The notes below the pieces were generated by a model. That model was not told the origin of the DNA. It worked only from the letters and a program-made list of their open reading frames with translations, and did no database searches. Of a stretch of DNA of 64,000 nt, positions 33,628 through 41,747 are shown in pieces (the stretch's first letter is position 1; every line of letters starts with the position of its first letter). A program made the position numbers and the translations under genes. The stretch comes from Paenibacillus artemisiicola (GTDB taxonomy: Bacteria > Bacillota > Bacilli > Paenibacillales > Paenibacillaceae). The stretch covers positions 682,001-746,000 of the forward strand of contig NZ_JAGGDJ010000001.1 of the NCBI RefSeq assembly GCF_017652985.1, given 5' to 3'.

Positions 33628-34299
33628 TCATCGCCACTCAACAATCGCGTTGAGAGGTTGTCTTGTTTGTGGACGTTTGGGATCCTTTTGGCGATAGCCG
33701 AAAGCGACCATACAGGCTACACCGAAATCGTCGCCGTTAATGATCCCCTCATTTTGTAAGATAGCGGTCAGCTGCTTCTTATCAAAACCTTCGATCGGAC
33801 TGGAATCAATACCGATCTGAGCCGCGGCGGTCATCATGTTCCCCAATGCTATATAGGTTTGTCTGATGGACCATTCAAAAATGAGACGGTCATGATCTTC
33901 GAGCTCCGTTTCGACGAAGGATGTGTAGAACTCGTTCCAATCTTGCACGACTTCTTCAGGCATATGATGAATGTCTTTCCACATTTTGTTCACGTAAGCC
34001 GAATCAGGTCGTAAGTCATCTTCTCTTCTGGCCAAAATAACAACGAAATGGCTGGCAGTGGGCAGTTGTCCCGTGGCACCGCCAGATACCGGTTTTAATT
34101 TTTCGCGAAGCGCTGCATGTTGGATCACGACAAACTTCCACGGTTCGAAACCGAATGAACTTGGAGACAATCTTCCGGTTTCCAAAATAAAGTGAAAATC
34201 TTCATCCGAAATCTTTTTGTTGGTATCAAAGGCCTTGCAAGCATGTCTAAACTGGTACGCTTTCAAGATGTCTTGTTTTTGGATCTCCGTTCCTATCAT
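33628..34299 (-). CDS. Nitroreductase family NAD(P)H-dependent oxidoreductase
   Basis: 223 residues; ATG at 34299 with AAGGAAGG about 10 nt upstream. The FMN-binding nitroreductase fold is seen in QFRHACKAFDTNKKISDED, GRLSPSSFGFEPWKFVV and the C-terminal FGYRQKDPKRPQTRQPL, closest to the NfsB/YfkO branch. It reduces nitro groups or quinones using FMN. First gene of a likely operon with the azoreductase, and separated by 344 nt from the divergent MocR-type regulator. Confidence 0.9.
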   Translation of the reverse strand: MIGTEIQKQDILKAYQFRHACKAFDTNKKISDEDFHFILETGRLSPSSFGFEPWKFVVIQHAALREKLKPVSGGATGQLPTASHFVVILARREDDLRPDSAYVNKMWKDIHHMPEEVVQDWNEFYTSFVETELEDHDRLIFEWSIRQTYIALGNMMTAAAQIGIDSSPIEGFDKKQLTAILQNEGIINGDDFGVACMVAFGYRQKDPKRPQTRQPLNAIVEWR

Positions 34300-34318
34300 G
34301 TGGAATCAACCTTCCTTT

Positions 34319-34537
34319 TTATAAATGGACTCGCTTTTGGAAACCGGAAACGTCTGTTAGCCGCGCTTCGCATTGCGTCCGGCAACGGATAACCGCGCGG
34401 CCGATACCGCTTGTCCCGTATACCTTGAAGCTGACTTTCTCTCCCGAATTGCCATGCACATGAACCGGCTTGGCTTGGGGCAGGATTAAAATACCTTCGC
34501 CGCTCAGAATCCGATGCAATTCTTCGCGGTAAAACAC
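34319..34537 (-). other. Unrecognised 72-codon frame in the nitroreductase-MocR intergenic region (34300-34643)
   Basis: This 344-nt region separates two divergent genes. A minus-strand frame reads EELHRILSGEGILILPQAKP and then VHVHGNSGEKVSFKVYGTSG, which looks like real protein, but has no ribosome binding site and no family I recognise. It stops 20 nt before the nitroreductase start. It may be a decayed gene. A plus-strand TATAAT at 34573-34578 could be the MocR -10 element, but no good -35 is present. Confidence 0.2.
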
Positions 34538-34643
34538 CTGCTTTCGGGAAGCACATTATGCATCTTAGCATGTATAATTGGATGGAAGCAGATCCACTTT
34601 CCGATAAAATTCAACATACCACTTCATATAGGAGGCTTGCTCT

Positions 34644-36062
34644 ATGCCCCGGCGCGCGTTGTCTGCAGCATCTGAATCGAAAACGAAACAAATCTATTCT
34701 TTACTGCGCGAACAGATCTTTCAAGGTGTCTATCCAGCCGGTGTTAAACTCCCGTCGACGCGGGATTTAGCAAACGAATTCGGCGTATCGCGGGCACTCA
34801 TCGTGGACGTGTTCGAACAGCTAATCGCCGAAGGGTACTTGGAGGGCCGTCAAGGCTCTGGCAGCTATGTCGTTGATTTGGGCGGAAGTACACGACAATT
34901 CCCTACTCCGCTTCAAGAAATCGATGTTTCCGGTGAAGCGGCCTATGCGGAACCTCCGGCTCGCTTCCAAGGCATCGATTTTCGTCCGAGTTTTCCCGCT
35001 TTGGCGCACATCCCTTTTAAGAAATGGAAAGAAACCGCCATTGCCGCATTTGCCAATACGCAATCAGCAGAATTCGGCTATGACGATGATCCTGCGGGAC
35101 ATTGGCAGCTTCGCGCGAATATTTGTCGGCTGTTGCTGCATTCCAAGGGGATTCGGTGCCAGCCTTCACAGGTGGTCATAACCGCCGGTGCGACACAAGC
35201 CATAGCCTTACTGACCCGGTTTTTATTGAAACCGGGTGACGCTGTAGCCATAGAAGATCCTAGCGCCACCTTCATTCAACATATTTTTGCATCGACAGGT
35301 GCTGATCTTATACCGGTTCCCGTAGATGAACATGGTCTGCGCGTTGACGACATGCCGACTCATCGGCATCCCAAATGCGTGTTTGTCACGCCATCGCATC
35401 AATTTCCTTTAGGGAGCATTCTTTCGATCGGCCGGCGCATGCAGCTTATCGATTACGCCCGACAAACCGGGTCTTATATCATCGAAGATGATTACGACAG
35501 CGAATTCCGTTATACAGGAATGCCGATACATGCCCTGCGAGAACTCGACTCGGAACGTATCGTTTATGTCGGAACGTTCAGTAAAAACTTGTTTCCCGCA
35601 TTGCGAATGGGTTATATGGTCGTTCCGGAGGAGCTGCTAACGCCGCTTCTGCGTTTAAAGAAGCTGACGGACATGCACTGTCCGATCTTGCCGCAAATCA
35701 CATTGGCGCGATTTATCTCCGCACGCCACCTGGAACACCACATCGCCCGTATGAAGCGCATTTACGGCAAAAGACGAAAATGTCTCATCGCCGGCCTATC
35801 CAACGTTTTCGGGAGCGGAGTGAAAATATCCGGGGATGCCGCAGGCCTGCATCTGGTTGCGGAAATGGCCGGAAGCCTATGCGACTCCCAGGTAGCCGCT
35901 CAGCTTGAGGAGCTTCACATTAAAGTTTATCCAGCAGAAAGATACACCATCGTTAAAGGAAGGTACGAAGATCGACTAATAATGGGTTTTGGTAACGTAG
36001 AAGAAAACAATATTTTGGAGGGAACCAAGACGATTGCGAGTGTCTTAAGACGTAGGTTGTAA
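34644..36062 (+). CDS. MocR-family transcriptional regulator (GntR domain fused to class I aminotransferase-like domain)
   Basis: 472 residues; ATG at 34644, 8 nt after GGAGG. Residues 10-80 form a GntR winged helix (LPSTRDLANEFGVSRALIVD, EGYLEGRQGSGSYV). Residues 110-470 form a fold type I PLP domain with VITAGATQAIALL, EDDYDSEFRY and the PLP lysine in GTFSKNLFPALRMGY. Members sense PLP or amino compounds and control genes such as pdxST or gabTD; the target here is not evident. Divergent from the nitroreductase-azoreductase pair, which it might regulate. It ends at its own terminator. Confidence 0.9.
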   Translation: MPRRALSAASESKTKQIYSLLREQIFQGVYPAGVKLPSTRDLANEFGVSRALIVDVFEQLIAEGYLEGRQGSGSYVVDLGGSTRQFPTPLQEIDVSGEAAYAEPPARFQGIDFRPSFPALAHIPFKKWKETAIAAFANTQSAEFGYDDDPAGHWQLRANICRLLLHSKGIRCQPSQVVITAGATQAIALLTRFLLKPGDAVAIEDPSATFIQHIFASTGADLIPVPVDEHGLRVDDMPTHRHPKCVFVTPSHQFPLGSILSIGRRMQLIDYARQTGSYIIEDDYDSEFRYTGMPIHALRELDSERIVYVGTFSKNLFPALRMGYMVVPEELLTPLLRLKKLTDMHCPILPQITLARFISARHLEHHIARMKRIYGKRRKCLIAGLSNVFGSGVKISGDAAGLHLVAEMAGSLCDSQVAAQLEELHIKVYPAERYTIVKGRYEDRLIMGFGNVEENNILEGTKTIASVLRRRL

Positions 36063-36121
36063 ATGGCGATTTGACGGACCGTTCCAAGGAAGCCTTGTAC
36101 GACTTGTCATCCGACAGCCAA

Positions 36122-36153
36122 CAAGCCAGCCTATCACAGGCCGGCTTGCTTTT
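36122..36153 (+). terminator. Rho-independent terminator after the MocR gene
   Basis: CAAGCCAGCCT (36122-36132) and AGGCCGGCTTG (36138-36148) pair with one mismatch around a 5-nt loop, followed by CTTTTTA. It abuts the stop codon of the convergent TetR gene. Confidence 0.85.
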
Positions 36154-36737
36154 TATCTCGTCAATAGGTTCAGCAGACGGTCAACTTCCTGCGTCCAATC
36201 CATTCCCATCGCCCTTGCATCTTGAAGCATGAGACCGCTAACAACCGAAAGAAATAAAATCAGCCGCTTGTAGGCATCGCCCGCCGAGAATATTCCTTCT
36301 TGCTGCCCGCGGATAAATATTGGGATAATCTGCTCGATGGTATCCTGAGGAGAATACCGCTCGAGGGCTTCCTTCGCCTTAGTCGGAACACCTTCCGACG
36401 TTTGCGCCTGTTGAACGAGCAGAAAATATAGCCTATGGTTCTCATCTAACAGTTGAAGCGTAAACGCCCTGATTTGCTCAAGAGGTGAACCCGGTAACTT
36501 CCCGATTTCCTGGATGGCGTTCCGGGCTTCCTCGATCGCTTCCTCCAAGAGAAGCGTGAAGATCTCGTCTTTGGATTGGAAGTAGCGGTACGATAAACCT
36601 TGGCTGATACCGGCCTCCTCCGCAATCATACTCATCTTCGTGCCGGCGAGACCTTTCGCTGCAAATATTTTAAGAGCGGCTTTTTTGATCTGCTCCTTGC
36701 GCTCTTGTTCAGATTGCATTTTTGCTATTCTTTGCAT
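36153..36737 (-). CDS. TetR/AcrR family transcriptional repressor
   Basis: 194 residues; ATG at 36737 with GAAGG 7 nt upstream. The N-terminal helix-turn-helix is clear: IKKAALKIFAAKGLAGTKMS then EEAGISQGLSYRYFQSKDE (residues about 17-63). The C-terminal ligand domain is all helical. It lies 37 nt behind the SDR gene in the same operon, whose promoter carries two copies of a 15-bp palindrome suited to a TetR dimer, so autorepression together with the SDR gene is likely. Possible inducer: a substrate of the SDR. Confidence 0.9.
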   Translation of the reverse strand: MQRIAKMQSEQERKEQIKKAALKIFAAKGLAGTKMSMIAEEAGISQGLSYRYFQSKDEIFTLLLEEAIEEARNAIQEIGKLPGSPLEQIRAFTLQLLDENHRLYFLLVQQAQTSEGVPTKAKEALERYSPQDTIEQIIPIFIRGQQEGIFSAGDAYKRLILFLSVVSGLMLQDARAMGMDWTQEVDRLLNLLTR

Positions 36738-36774
36738 AGGTTATCCTTCTTCCTTTTTCTACGGTTATCGCTTG

Positions 36775-37686
36775 TTAAGCCTGCGACAATCGGATCATCT
36801 TTTCGCTCACTTCCCATAGTTTCCTCGCTGCTTCCGCGTCTTTCGCTTGTGCCGACAGCGTCCCAACTTGCTTATCGGCATAGTACCGCCCGCTCTCCAG
36901 GTTCTCTTTGGCAGTATCCGCCAACCAAACGAGCGTCTCTGCGCCTTTCTCAGGCGTTCGCGCGAACCTCATCAGGACGGACGTCGTCATCCGGGCCATC
37001 CAACCGTTATCCCGATTGAAATTCGTGGCGACGAGTCCGGGATCAAAACTATACGCTGCCACATTCGTGCCTTTCAACCTTTGCGCCAGTTCTGCGGTAA
37101 ACAAGATGTTCGCCAGCTTCGACTCGCCGTATCGGAAATTTGGACCGCCCTTCAGCTTCCCCAGAAAACCAAAATAACGCTTGCCGCTCCAATCGTCGAA
37201 ATCGATGCCTTTCCTGGCCATCTTATGACCGTGGGATGATGTCGTAATGACACGGGCATGTTCACTCATCATCAGTCTATCAAGCAATAGCCTCGTTAAC
37301 AAGAATGGTGCGGTATGGTTGACCGCCATGGTCATCTCGTGCCCGTCCTCCGACAGCTTATGATCGACGAACATGGCACCTGCATTATTGATCAGCATAT
37401 CGATCTTCGGGCATTTCGCTACAATTTCGTTTGCCGCACGGCGGATCGAACGCTGGGACGACATGTCAGCGATAAAAACGTCCACCGTGATCTGATTGCC
37501 AACGGATGCCTGAATCCTACCCGCAACCTCGTTTGCTTTAGCCGCATTACGCGCAACAATCCCTAAGTTCGCTCCTCTCGCAGCTAACTCTCGGGCAGCC
37601 GCCAATCCGATACCGCTCGTCGCGCCGGTGATCACCACATATTTTCCTCTGACATGTTGACCATTTGCTTGATGATTTCCGTTCAT
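36775..37686 (-). CDS. SDR family oxidoreductase (retinol-dehydrogenase-like)
   Basis: 303 residues; ATG at 37686 with GAGGAGG 8 nt upstream. Rossmann motif TGATSGIG (about 20-27), Arg in GIVARN favouring NADP(H), NNAGAM, Ser in ITTSSHGHKM and catalytic YGESK (about 187-191). The insertion FDDWSGKRYFGFLGKLKGG is typical of the retinol dehydrogenase/WWOX-like branch. Cytoplasmic reductase of carbonyl compounds. First gene of an SDR-TetR operon with a near-consensus promoter and two operators. Confidence 0.9.
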   Translation of the reverse strand: MNGNHQANGQHVRGKYVVITGATSGIGLAAARELAARGANLGIVARNAAKANEVAGRIQASVGNQITVDVFIADMSSQRSIRRAANEIVAKCPKIDMLINNAGAMFVDHKLSEDGHEMTMAVNHTAPFLLTRLLLDRLMMSEHARVITTSSHGHKMARKGIDFDDWSGKRYFGFLGKLKGGPNFRYGESKLANILFTAELAQRLKGTNVAAYSFDPGLVATNFNRDNGWMARMTTSVLMRFARTPEKGAETLVWLADTAKENLESGRYYADKQVGTLSAQAKDAEAARKLWEVSEKMIRLSQA

Positions 37687-37705
37687 TTTGAATTCCTCCT
37701 CAAAT

Positions 37706-37720
37706 TGAATGATTCATTCA
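37706..37720 (-). promoter_or_regulatory. TetR-type operator 2 (downstream of -10)
   Basis: TGAATGATTCATTCA, a perfect 7-bp inverted repeat with one central base. It lies 10 nt below the -10 element, over the expected transcription start. Its centre is 30 bp from the second copy at 37736-37750, so two repressor dimers could sit on the same DNA face. Confidence 0.75.
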
Positions 37721-37729
37721 TTTACCTAA

Positions 37730-37758
37730 AGTATATGAACGATTCATTCATTTGTCAA
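37730..37758 (-). promoter_or_regulatory. Promoter of the SDR-TetR operon with embedded operator 1
   Basis: On the minus strand TTGACA (37758-37753), 17-nt spacer, TATACT (37735-37730): close to perfect sigma-A elements. The spacer contains TGAACGATTCATTCA (37736-37750, plus-strand reading), a copy of the operator palindrome with one mismatch between arms. A repressor bound there would block polymerase. Confidence 0.85.
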
Positions 37759-37787
37759 CGGGGCAGGAATACATTTCCGCTCCATTC

Positions 37788-37817
37788 AAAACCCCTTCAG
37801 TGTCATCACTGAAGGGG
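37788..37817 (-). terminator. Rho-independent terminator after the EEP-family gene
   Basis: CCCCTTCAGTG and CACTGAAGGGG form a perfect 11-bp stem with loop TCAT (37792-37817), followed on the minus strand by TTTTG. It serves the gene ending at 37842. Confidence 0.88.
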
Positions 37818-37841
37818 CTGCGCTTTAAATCGATTGGCTGA

Positions 37842-38732
37842 TTACTTCTGATGGTTATGACCGTTATCGCCTTGAGCGGGGTGGTCCTTCTTACTAAGAA
37901 CGAGCTCCGCCGTAATGGGCAAGTGATCCGCTGCGACGGTGTCTATAACCGTCCCTGCTTTTATTTTTACATCGTCAGACGTATAGATGTAGTCGATTCG
38001 ACGATTAGGCTTGTCTGAATAATAATAAGACGTATAAGCATCATTCAGACCAAGTTCCGCAAAGGTGTCATGATACTGCGCAGACATTTTTATAATTTCA
38101 GGACTATCCGGCGTGGCATTCAAGTCACCCACTAAGATACTTGTTCCTTCATCTTGATTAACAATGGACAGGATCTCGTTGACTTGTATATCTCTTTGTT
38201 CAGATCTTTTATTGTCCAGATGCGTATTGTAGAAATTAATATGATTGCCCTTTACATTAATGACCGTTTTCGCAAGCCCGCGCTGCTCTGAAGGATATTG
38301 CGTGTTATCGAGTAAATGATTTTCGCTGGAAAGAATCGGATATTTACTTAAAATAACCGTTCCGTATTGACGACGAGGTTCCCCCGCATTTAAGGGATCA
38401 TTGTCAAGATTCGCAGCAAATTGATAATGCATGCCTAAGTAATTGGCTAACCATTTCGCCTGATCCTCGAAATTACTGCGCGAGGAGAAATGATTATCGA
38501 CTTCTTGCAGACCGATGATATCAGCACCCGATGATTTAATAACGTCACCGATTCTGTTCAAATCGAGAATGTCATCCATGCCTTCGGCATGGTGAATATT
38601 ATACTCCATCACTTTAATGGTAGTCTCTTTTCCTTTTTTCAACTCTGCGGCATAAGATTCACTGCTTATCGAGAACATAGGAACCATAGACATCAACAAC
38701 ACAGAAGAAACAAGAACTGATTTTTTAAGCAT
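37842..38732 (-). CDS. Secreted endonuclease/exonuclease/phosphatase family protein
   Basis: 296 residues from the ATG at 38732, 9 nt after AGAGG; the longer open frame to 38897 has no supporting site and would hide the signal peptide. Residues 1-30 are a Sec signal peptide (KKSVLVSSVLLMSMVPMF, cleavage near SYA-AE). EEP-fold motifs in order: MEYNIHHAEG, GLQEVD (metal-binding Glu), FYNTHLD, VGDLNATPDS and the C-terminal DHLPITAE. It is a metal-dependent hydrolase acting outside the cell, on DNA/RNA, sphingomyelin-type lipids or phosphoesters; I cannot tell which. Monocistronic, with strong terminators on both sides. Confidence 0.87.
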   Translation of the reverse strand: MLKKSVLVSSVLLMSMVPMFSISSESYAAELKKGKETTIKVMEYNIHHAEGMDDILDLNRIGDVIKSSGADIIGLQEVDNHFSSRSNFEDQAKWLANYLGMHYQFAANLDNDPLNAGEPRRQYGTVILSKYPILSSENHLLDNTQYPSEQRGLAKTVINVKGNHINFYNTHLDNKRSEQRDIQVNEILSIVNQDEGTSILVGDLNATPDSPEIIKMSAQYHDTFAELGLNDAYTSYYYSDKPNRRIDYIYTSDDVKIKAGTVIDTVAADHLPITAELVLSKKDHPAQGDNGHNHQK

Positions 38733-38933
38733 GCACAACATCCTCTCGAAGTTTTCAAAACGATAGGTGAATCTGCTTCTATAATTCCATAGACTGGTTT
38801 TCATTTCCATAGGCTGGTGGATGTGGATTGTTCTAAGCCATTCTTGTCTTTTTCTAGGACCATATGTAAGGGAATTGTAATTATTAGTTGTTTTCATCGT
38901 AGGATTCTTGCTGCCCTAGATAAACCGCAATGA

Positions 38934-38975
38934 AAAGACATCAAGTTCTTGTCATCGGACAAGAACTTGATGTCT
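38934..38975 (-). terminator. Rho-independent terminator after the 39-kb SDR gene
   Basis: GACATCAAGTTCTTGT (38938-38953) and its exact complement at 38960-38975 form a 16-bp stem with a 6-nt loop, followed on the minus strand by TTTTC. Confidence 0.85.
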
Positions 38976-39050
38976 TAACAGAGATCCAAGACTTACGCGG
39001 CTTTGATGGGATCATGTTCTGGTCATCCCGTTTCCCGTTAATCTGGGATT

Positions 39051-39887
39051 TTACTCGACCGGGAAATCAGCCGATCTGCTGACGTCCGCCCATTTCTCAG
39101 CTTCTGCCGTGCGTTCCTGGGACGACTTCAGCGCACTTTCCAATGCAACTGCCCCAAGGATCAAGCGAAGCGGCGGTTGTTCTTCATTCGCCAGATTGAT
39201 GATCGCACGCGCCGCTCGAGCGGGATCACCGGGTTGATTGCCATCGGTTTCTTCACGCATTTTGTTGATGGCTCCAACCGTCTGCTCATATTCCGGTCCC
39301 ACCTGCGCCCTGATCATCGAGGAACCTTGCCAGTCGGTACGGAATGCTCCTGGCTCGATGATGGTGACTTTTACGCCGAACGGCTTCACCTCGTTGTTCA
39401 AGACTTCCGAGAAGCCCTCCACCGCATACTTTGCCGTTTGGTATGCCCCCATTCCCGGCGTCCCTCCGACGCGGCCGCCAATGGAAGAAAATTGAATAAA
39501 AAAGCCGCTGCGCTGTTTACGAAACACCGGCAAAGCCGCCTTTGTTACATTTACGACGCCAAACAAATTCGTTTCAATTTGCGCCCGGAAATCTTCATCC
39601 GTCATTTCCTCAATGGGGGCGCTATTGGCATACCCCGCGTTATTCACAACAATATCTAAGGAGCCAAACGCCTCAACGGCAAACTGAACCGCTGACCGGG
39701 CCGCATCTCGATCGGTCACATCCAGCGAAAAGGTTCTCACCTGCTCACCGTATTCGGACACAAGGAACTCCAGTTGATCCAGCCGCCGTGCGGTCGCTAC
39801 GACTTTATCGCCGTTCGCAAGCACTGCCTTCGCAAGCTCGCGGCCGAATCCACGCGAGCTTCCAGTAATGAACCAAACTTTTGACAT
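39051..39887 (-). CDS. SDR family oxidoreductase
   Basis: 278 residues; ATG at 39887 with GGAGAGG 8 nt upstream. Cofactor motif TGSSRGFG (8-15), Arg in VATARRLDQL suggesting NADP(H), NNAGYAN, Ser in FSSIGGRVGG and catalytic YQTAK (about 150-154). The C-terminal extension with PARAARAIINLANEEQPPLR is typical of a large SDR group annotated as oxidoreductase of unknown substrate. Single gene; a perfect 12-bp palindrome lies 81 nt upstream. Confidence 0.9.
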   Translation of the reverse strand: MSKVWFITGSSRGFGRELAKAVLANGDKVVATARRLDQLEFLVSEYGEQVRTFSLDVTDRDAARSAVQFAVEAFGSLDIVVNNAGYANSAPIEEMTDEDFRAQIETNLFGVVNVTKAALPVFRKQRSGFFIQFSSIGGRVGGTPGMGAYQTAKYAVEGFSEVLNNEVKPFGVKVTIIEPGAFRTDWQGSSMIRAQVGPEYEQTVGAINKMREETDGNQPGDPARAARAIINLANEEQPPLRLILGAVALESALKSSQERTAEAEKWADVSRSADFPVE

Positions 39888-39967
39888 CGTTTAATCCTCT
39901 CCATTTGAATGCTGTCCACCATCATCTTCCTTACTCTGTCGATGATAGGGGTTTTTTTACTTTTCCC

Positions 39968-39979
39968 TTTAACGTTAAA
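39968..39979 (-). promoter_or_regulatory. Palindrome upstream of the SDR gene
   Basis: TTTAACGTTAAA is a perfect 12-bp palindrome about 81 nt before the SDR start codon. It could be an operator for a dimeric regulator; no regulator gene is adjacent, and an AT-rich 12-mer of this kind can arise by chance. Confidence 0.3.
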
Positions 39980-40148
39980 TGTATCCTTTAGGCTTGTATG
40001 ACATCGTACATGCAAAAACGAAAGACCCGCGGCAAAGGGGGAAATTCGTGATCAATTCCCAACTAAGCGAGGGGCTAACGGATATTTTGGATAATTCAGG
40101 GAAACGTAATACCGTCATCCCTAACCATTGCCAAAGGAGCTCTTTGCA

Positions 40149-41732
40149 ATGAAATTTAAGAAACACTCTTCCGGCACACCTACGGAAGCCGCCCTTCGTG
40201 CGCTTCACCAAAATACCGACTGCAACAACCCGATGAGCTCAAGCATCTCGAACAATGAACAACAGTTAAGATCGATTTTCCATGATTGCTCCGACGTTGT
40301 GTTCCATAACGCTCCGATACCCATGCAGGTTGAAACGCTTGCCATCTATATCATCGGCTTATCCGATACGAAACATCTCGATGAATTGATGTTGAATCAG
40401 CTGATCGCCAGTCATTCGCAGGAACCATTGAGGTCCGATCGGTTGGACGGCGTAGAATCCGTGTTTCAAAAGAGGCTTGTACCGGTCAGTATGTCCAGAA
40501 AGGTTACATCAATCTCCGAAGTCGTCGATAGCGTGTTGAAAGGTGAAGTAGTTTTTTTATTTGAAGGCGAATCCCAAGGACTCGCCGTATGCGTCCCCGG
40601 AACCGAAGGAAGAGCGGTCGAAGATCCGCCATCGGAGCCTGTCATACGCGGCCCTCGCGAAGGTTTCGTGGAGAGATTAGCGACGAACACCAGTTTATTG
40701 CGCAGGCGGCTTCGGAGCGCTCATTTAAAAATCGAGACCTTCTCGATCGGTACGCTTTCCCATACAGAGATCGCGCTGGTCTATGTGAAATCTATTGTGA
40801 AGGAGGAACTGCTCCATGATGTTCGCAACCGGCTTCAACGGATCCAAATCGATGGCGTGCTGGAATCCGGGTATATTGAAGAATTCATAACGGATACCCC
40901 TTATTCCCCCTTTCCCCAAGTTCAGAACACCGAGCGCCCTGATGTCGTGATCGGGAGTATTCTTGAAGGCAAAGTAGCCGTTTTAACTGAGGGGACGCCA
41001 ATTGCCCTGGTGCTGCCGATGACCTTTTGGACCGGTTTGCAGGCAAGCGAGGATTATTACGAGCGATCGATCATTGCGACGCCCATTCGTTGGCTCCGCA
41101 TTTTATTCATGTCCGTCTCTTTATTGCTGCCTTCCTTATACGTTTCCTTGGTCAGTTACGACCATCCGGCTTTACCGACCAATCTTCTCCTTAGCATCGC
41201 GTCATCGCAGCGTCTCTCTCCCTTCCCCGCGATCATTGAGACGTTTCTGATGGAAATTACGTTTGAAGCCTTGCGAGAAGCGGGCGTCCGGCTCCCGAAA
41301 GGCGTCGGCTCTGCCGTTACCATCGTTGGCGGGATCGTTATTGGACAAGCCGCGGTTCAGGCCGGTTTTATTTCAGCCCCGGTGGTGATTGTCGTGGCCA
41401 CAACCGGAATCGCATCGTTCATCATTCCCCGCTATAATTTCGGGCTTGCCTTTCGCTTGTTACGATTCCCGTTGTTATTGCTGGCCGGGTTTATGGGCTT
41501 TTTTGGTTTAATGATCGGCATTCTCGCGATCATCGTTCATTTGGCCGCGTTGCGTTCTTTCGGATTGCCGTATCTGTATCCGGTGGCGCCGCTGTCGCCG
41601 GAAGGATTGAAGGACGTGTTTATTCGTAAAACGTGGTTCAACATGGGATCGCGGCCAAGGCCGGCCGCTCCGCAGAATCACTTCAGAATTCCGCCGGCGG
41701 AGGAGCCCGACTCACGCATTCAAGACGAATAA
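40149..41732 (+). CDS. GerA-family spore germination protein, A subunit (operon 2)
   Basis: 527 residues from the ATG at 40149, 9 nt after AAAGGAG. Same layout as the A subunit of operon 1: soluble N-terminal part to about residue 310 (NNEQQLRSIFHDCSDVVFH), then membrane helices with MTFWTGLQASEDYYERS, FPAIIETFLMEITFEALREA and GIVIGQAAVQAG. The C-terminal tail after YLYPVAPLSPEG is hydrophilic and Pro-rich. First gene of a four-gene A-B-C-small protein operon; it forms a germinant receptor/channel in the spore inner membrane with its neighbours. Confidence 0.93.
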   Translation: MKFKKHSSGTPTEAALRALHQNTDCNNPMSSSISNNEQQLRSIFHDCSDVVFHNAPIPMQVETLAIYIIGLSDTKHLDELMLNQLIASHSQEPLRSDRLDGVESVFQKRLVPVSMSRKVTSISEVVDSVLKGEVVFLFEGESQGLAVCVPGTEGRAVEDPPSEPVIRGPREGFVERLATNTSLLRRRLRSAHLKIETFSIGTLSHTEIALVYVKSIVKEELLHDVRNRLQRIQIDGVLESGYIEEFITDTPYSPFPQVQNTERPDVVIGSILEGKVAVLTEGTPIALVLPMTFWTGLQASEDYYERSIIATPIRWLRILFMSVSLLLPSLYVSLVSYDHPALPTNLLLSIASSQRLSPFPAIIETFLMEITFEALREAGVRLPKGVGSAVTIVGGIVIGQAAVQAGFISAPVVIVVATTGIASFIIPRYNFGLAFRLLRFPLLLLAGFMGFFGLMIGILAIIVHLAALRSFGLPYLYPVAPLSPEGLKDVFIRKTWFNMGSRPRPAAPQNHFRIPPAEEPDSRIQDE

Positions 41733-41747
41733 TACGCGGAGGTACAG

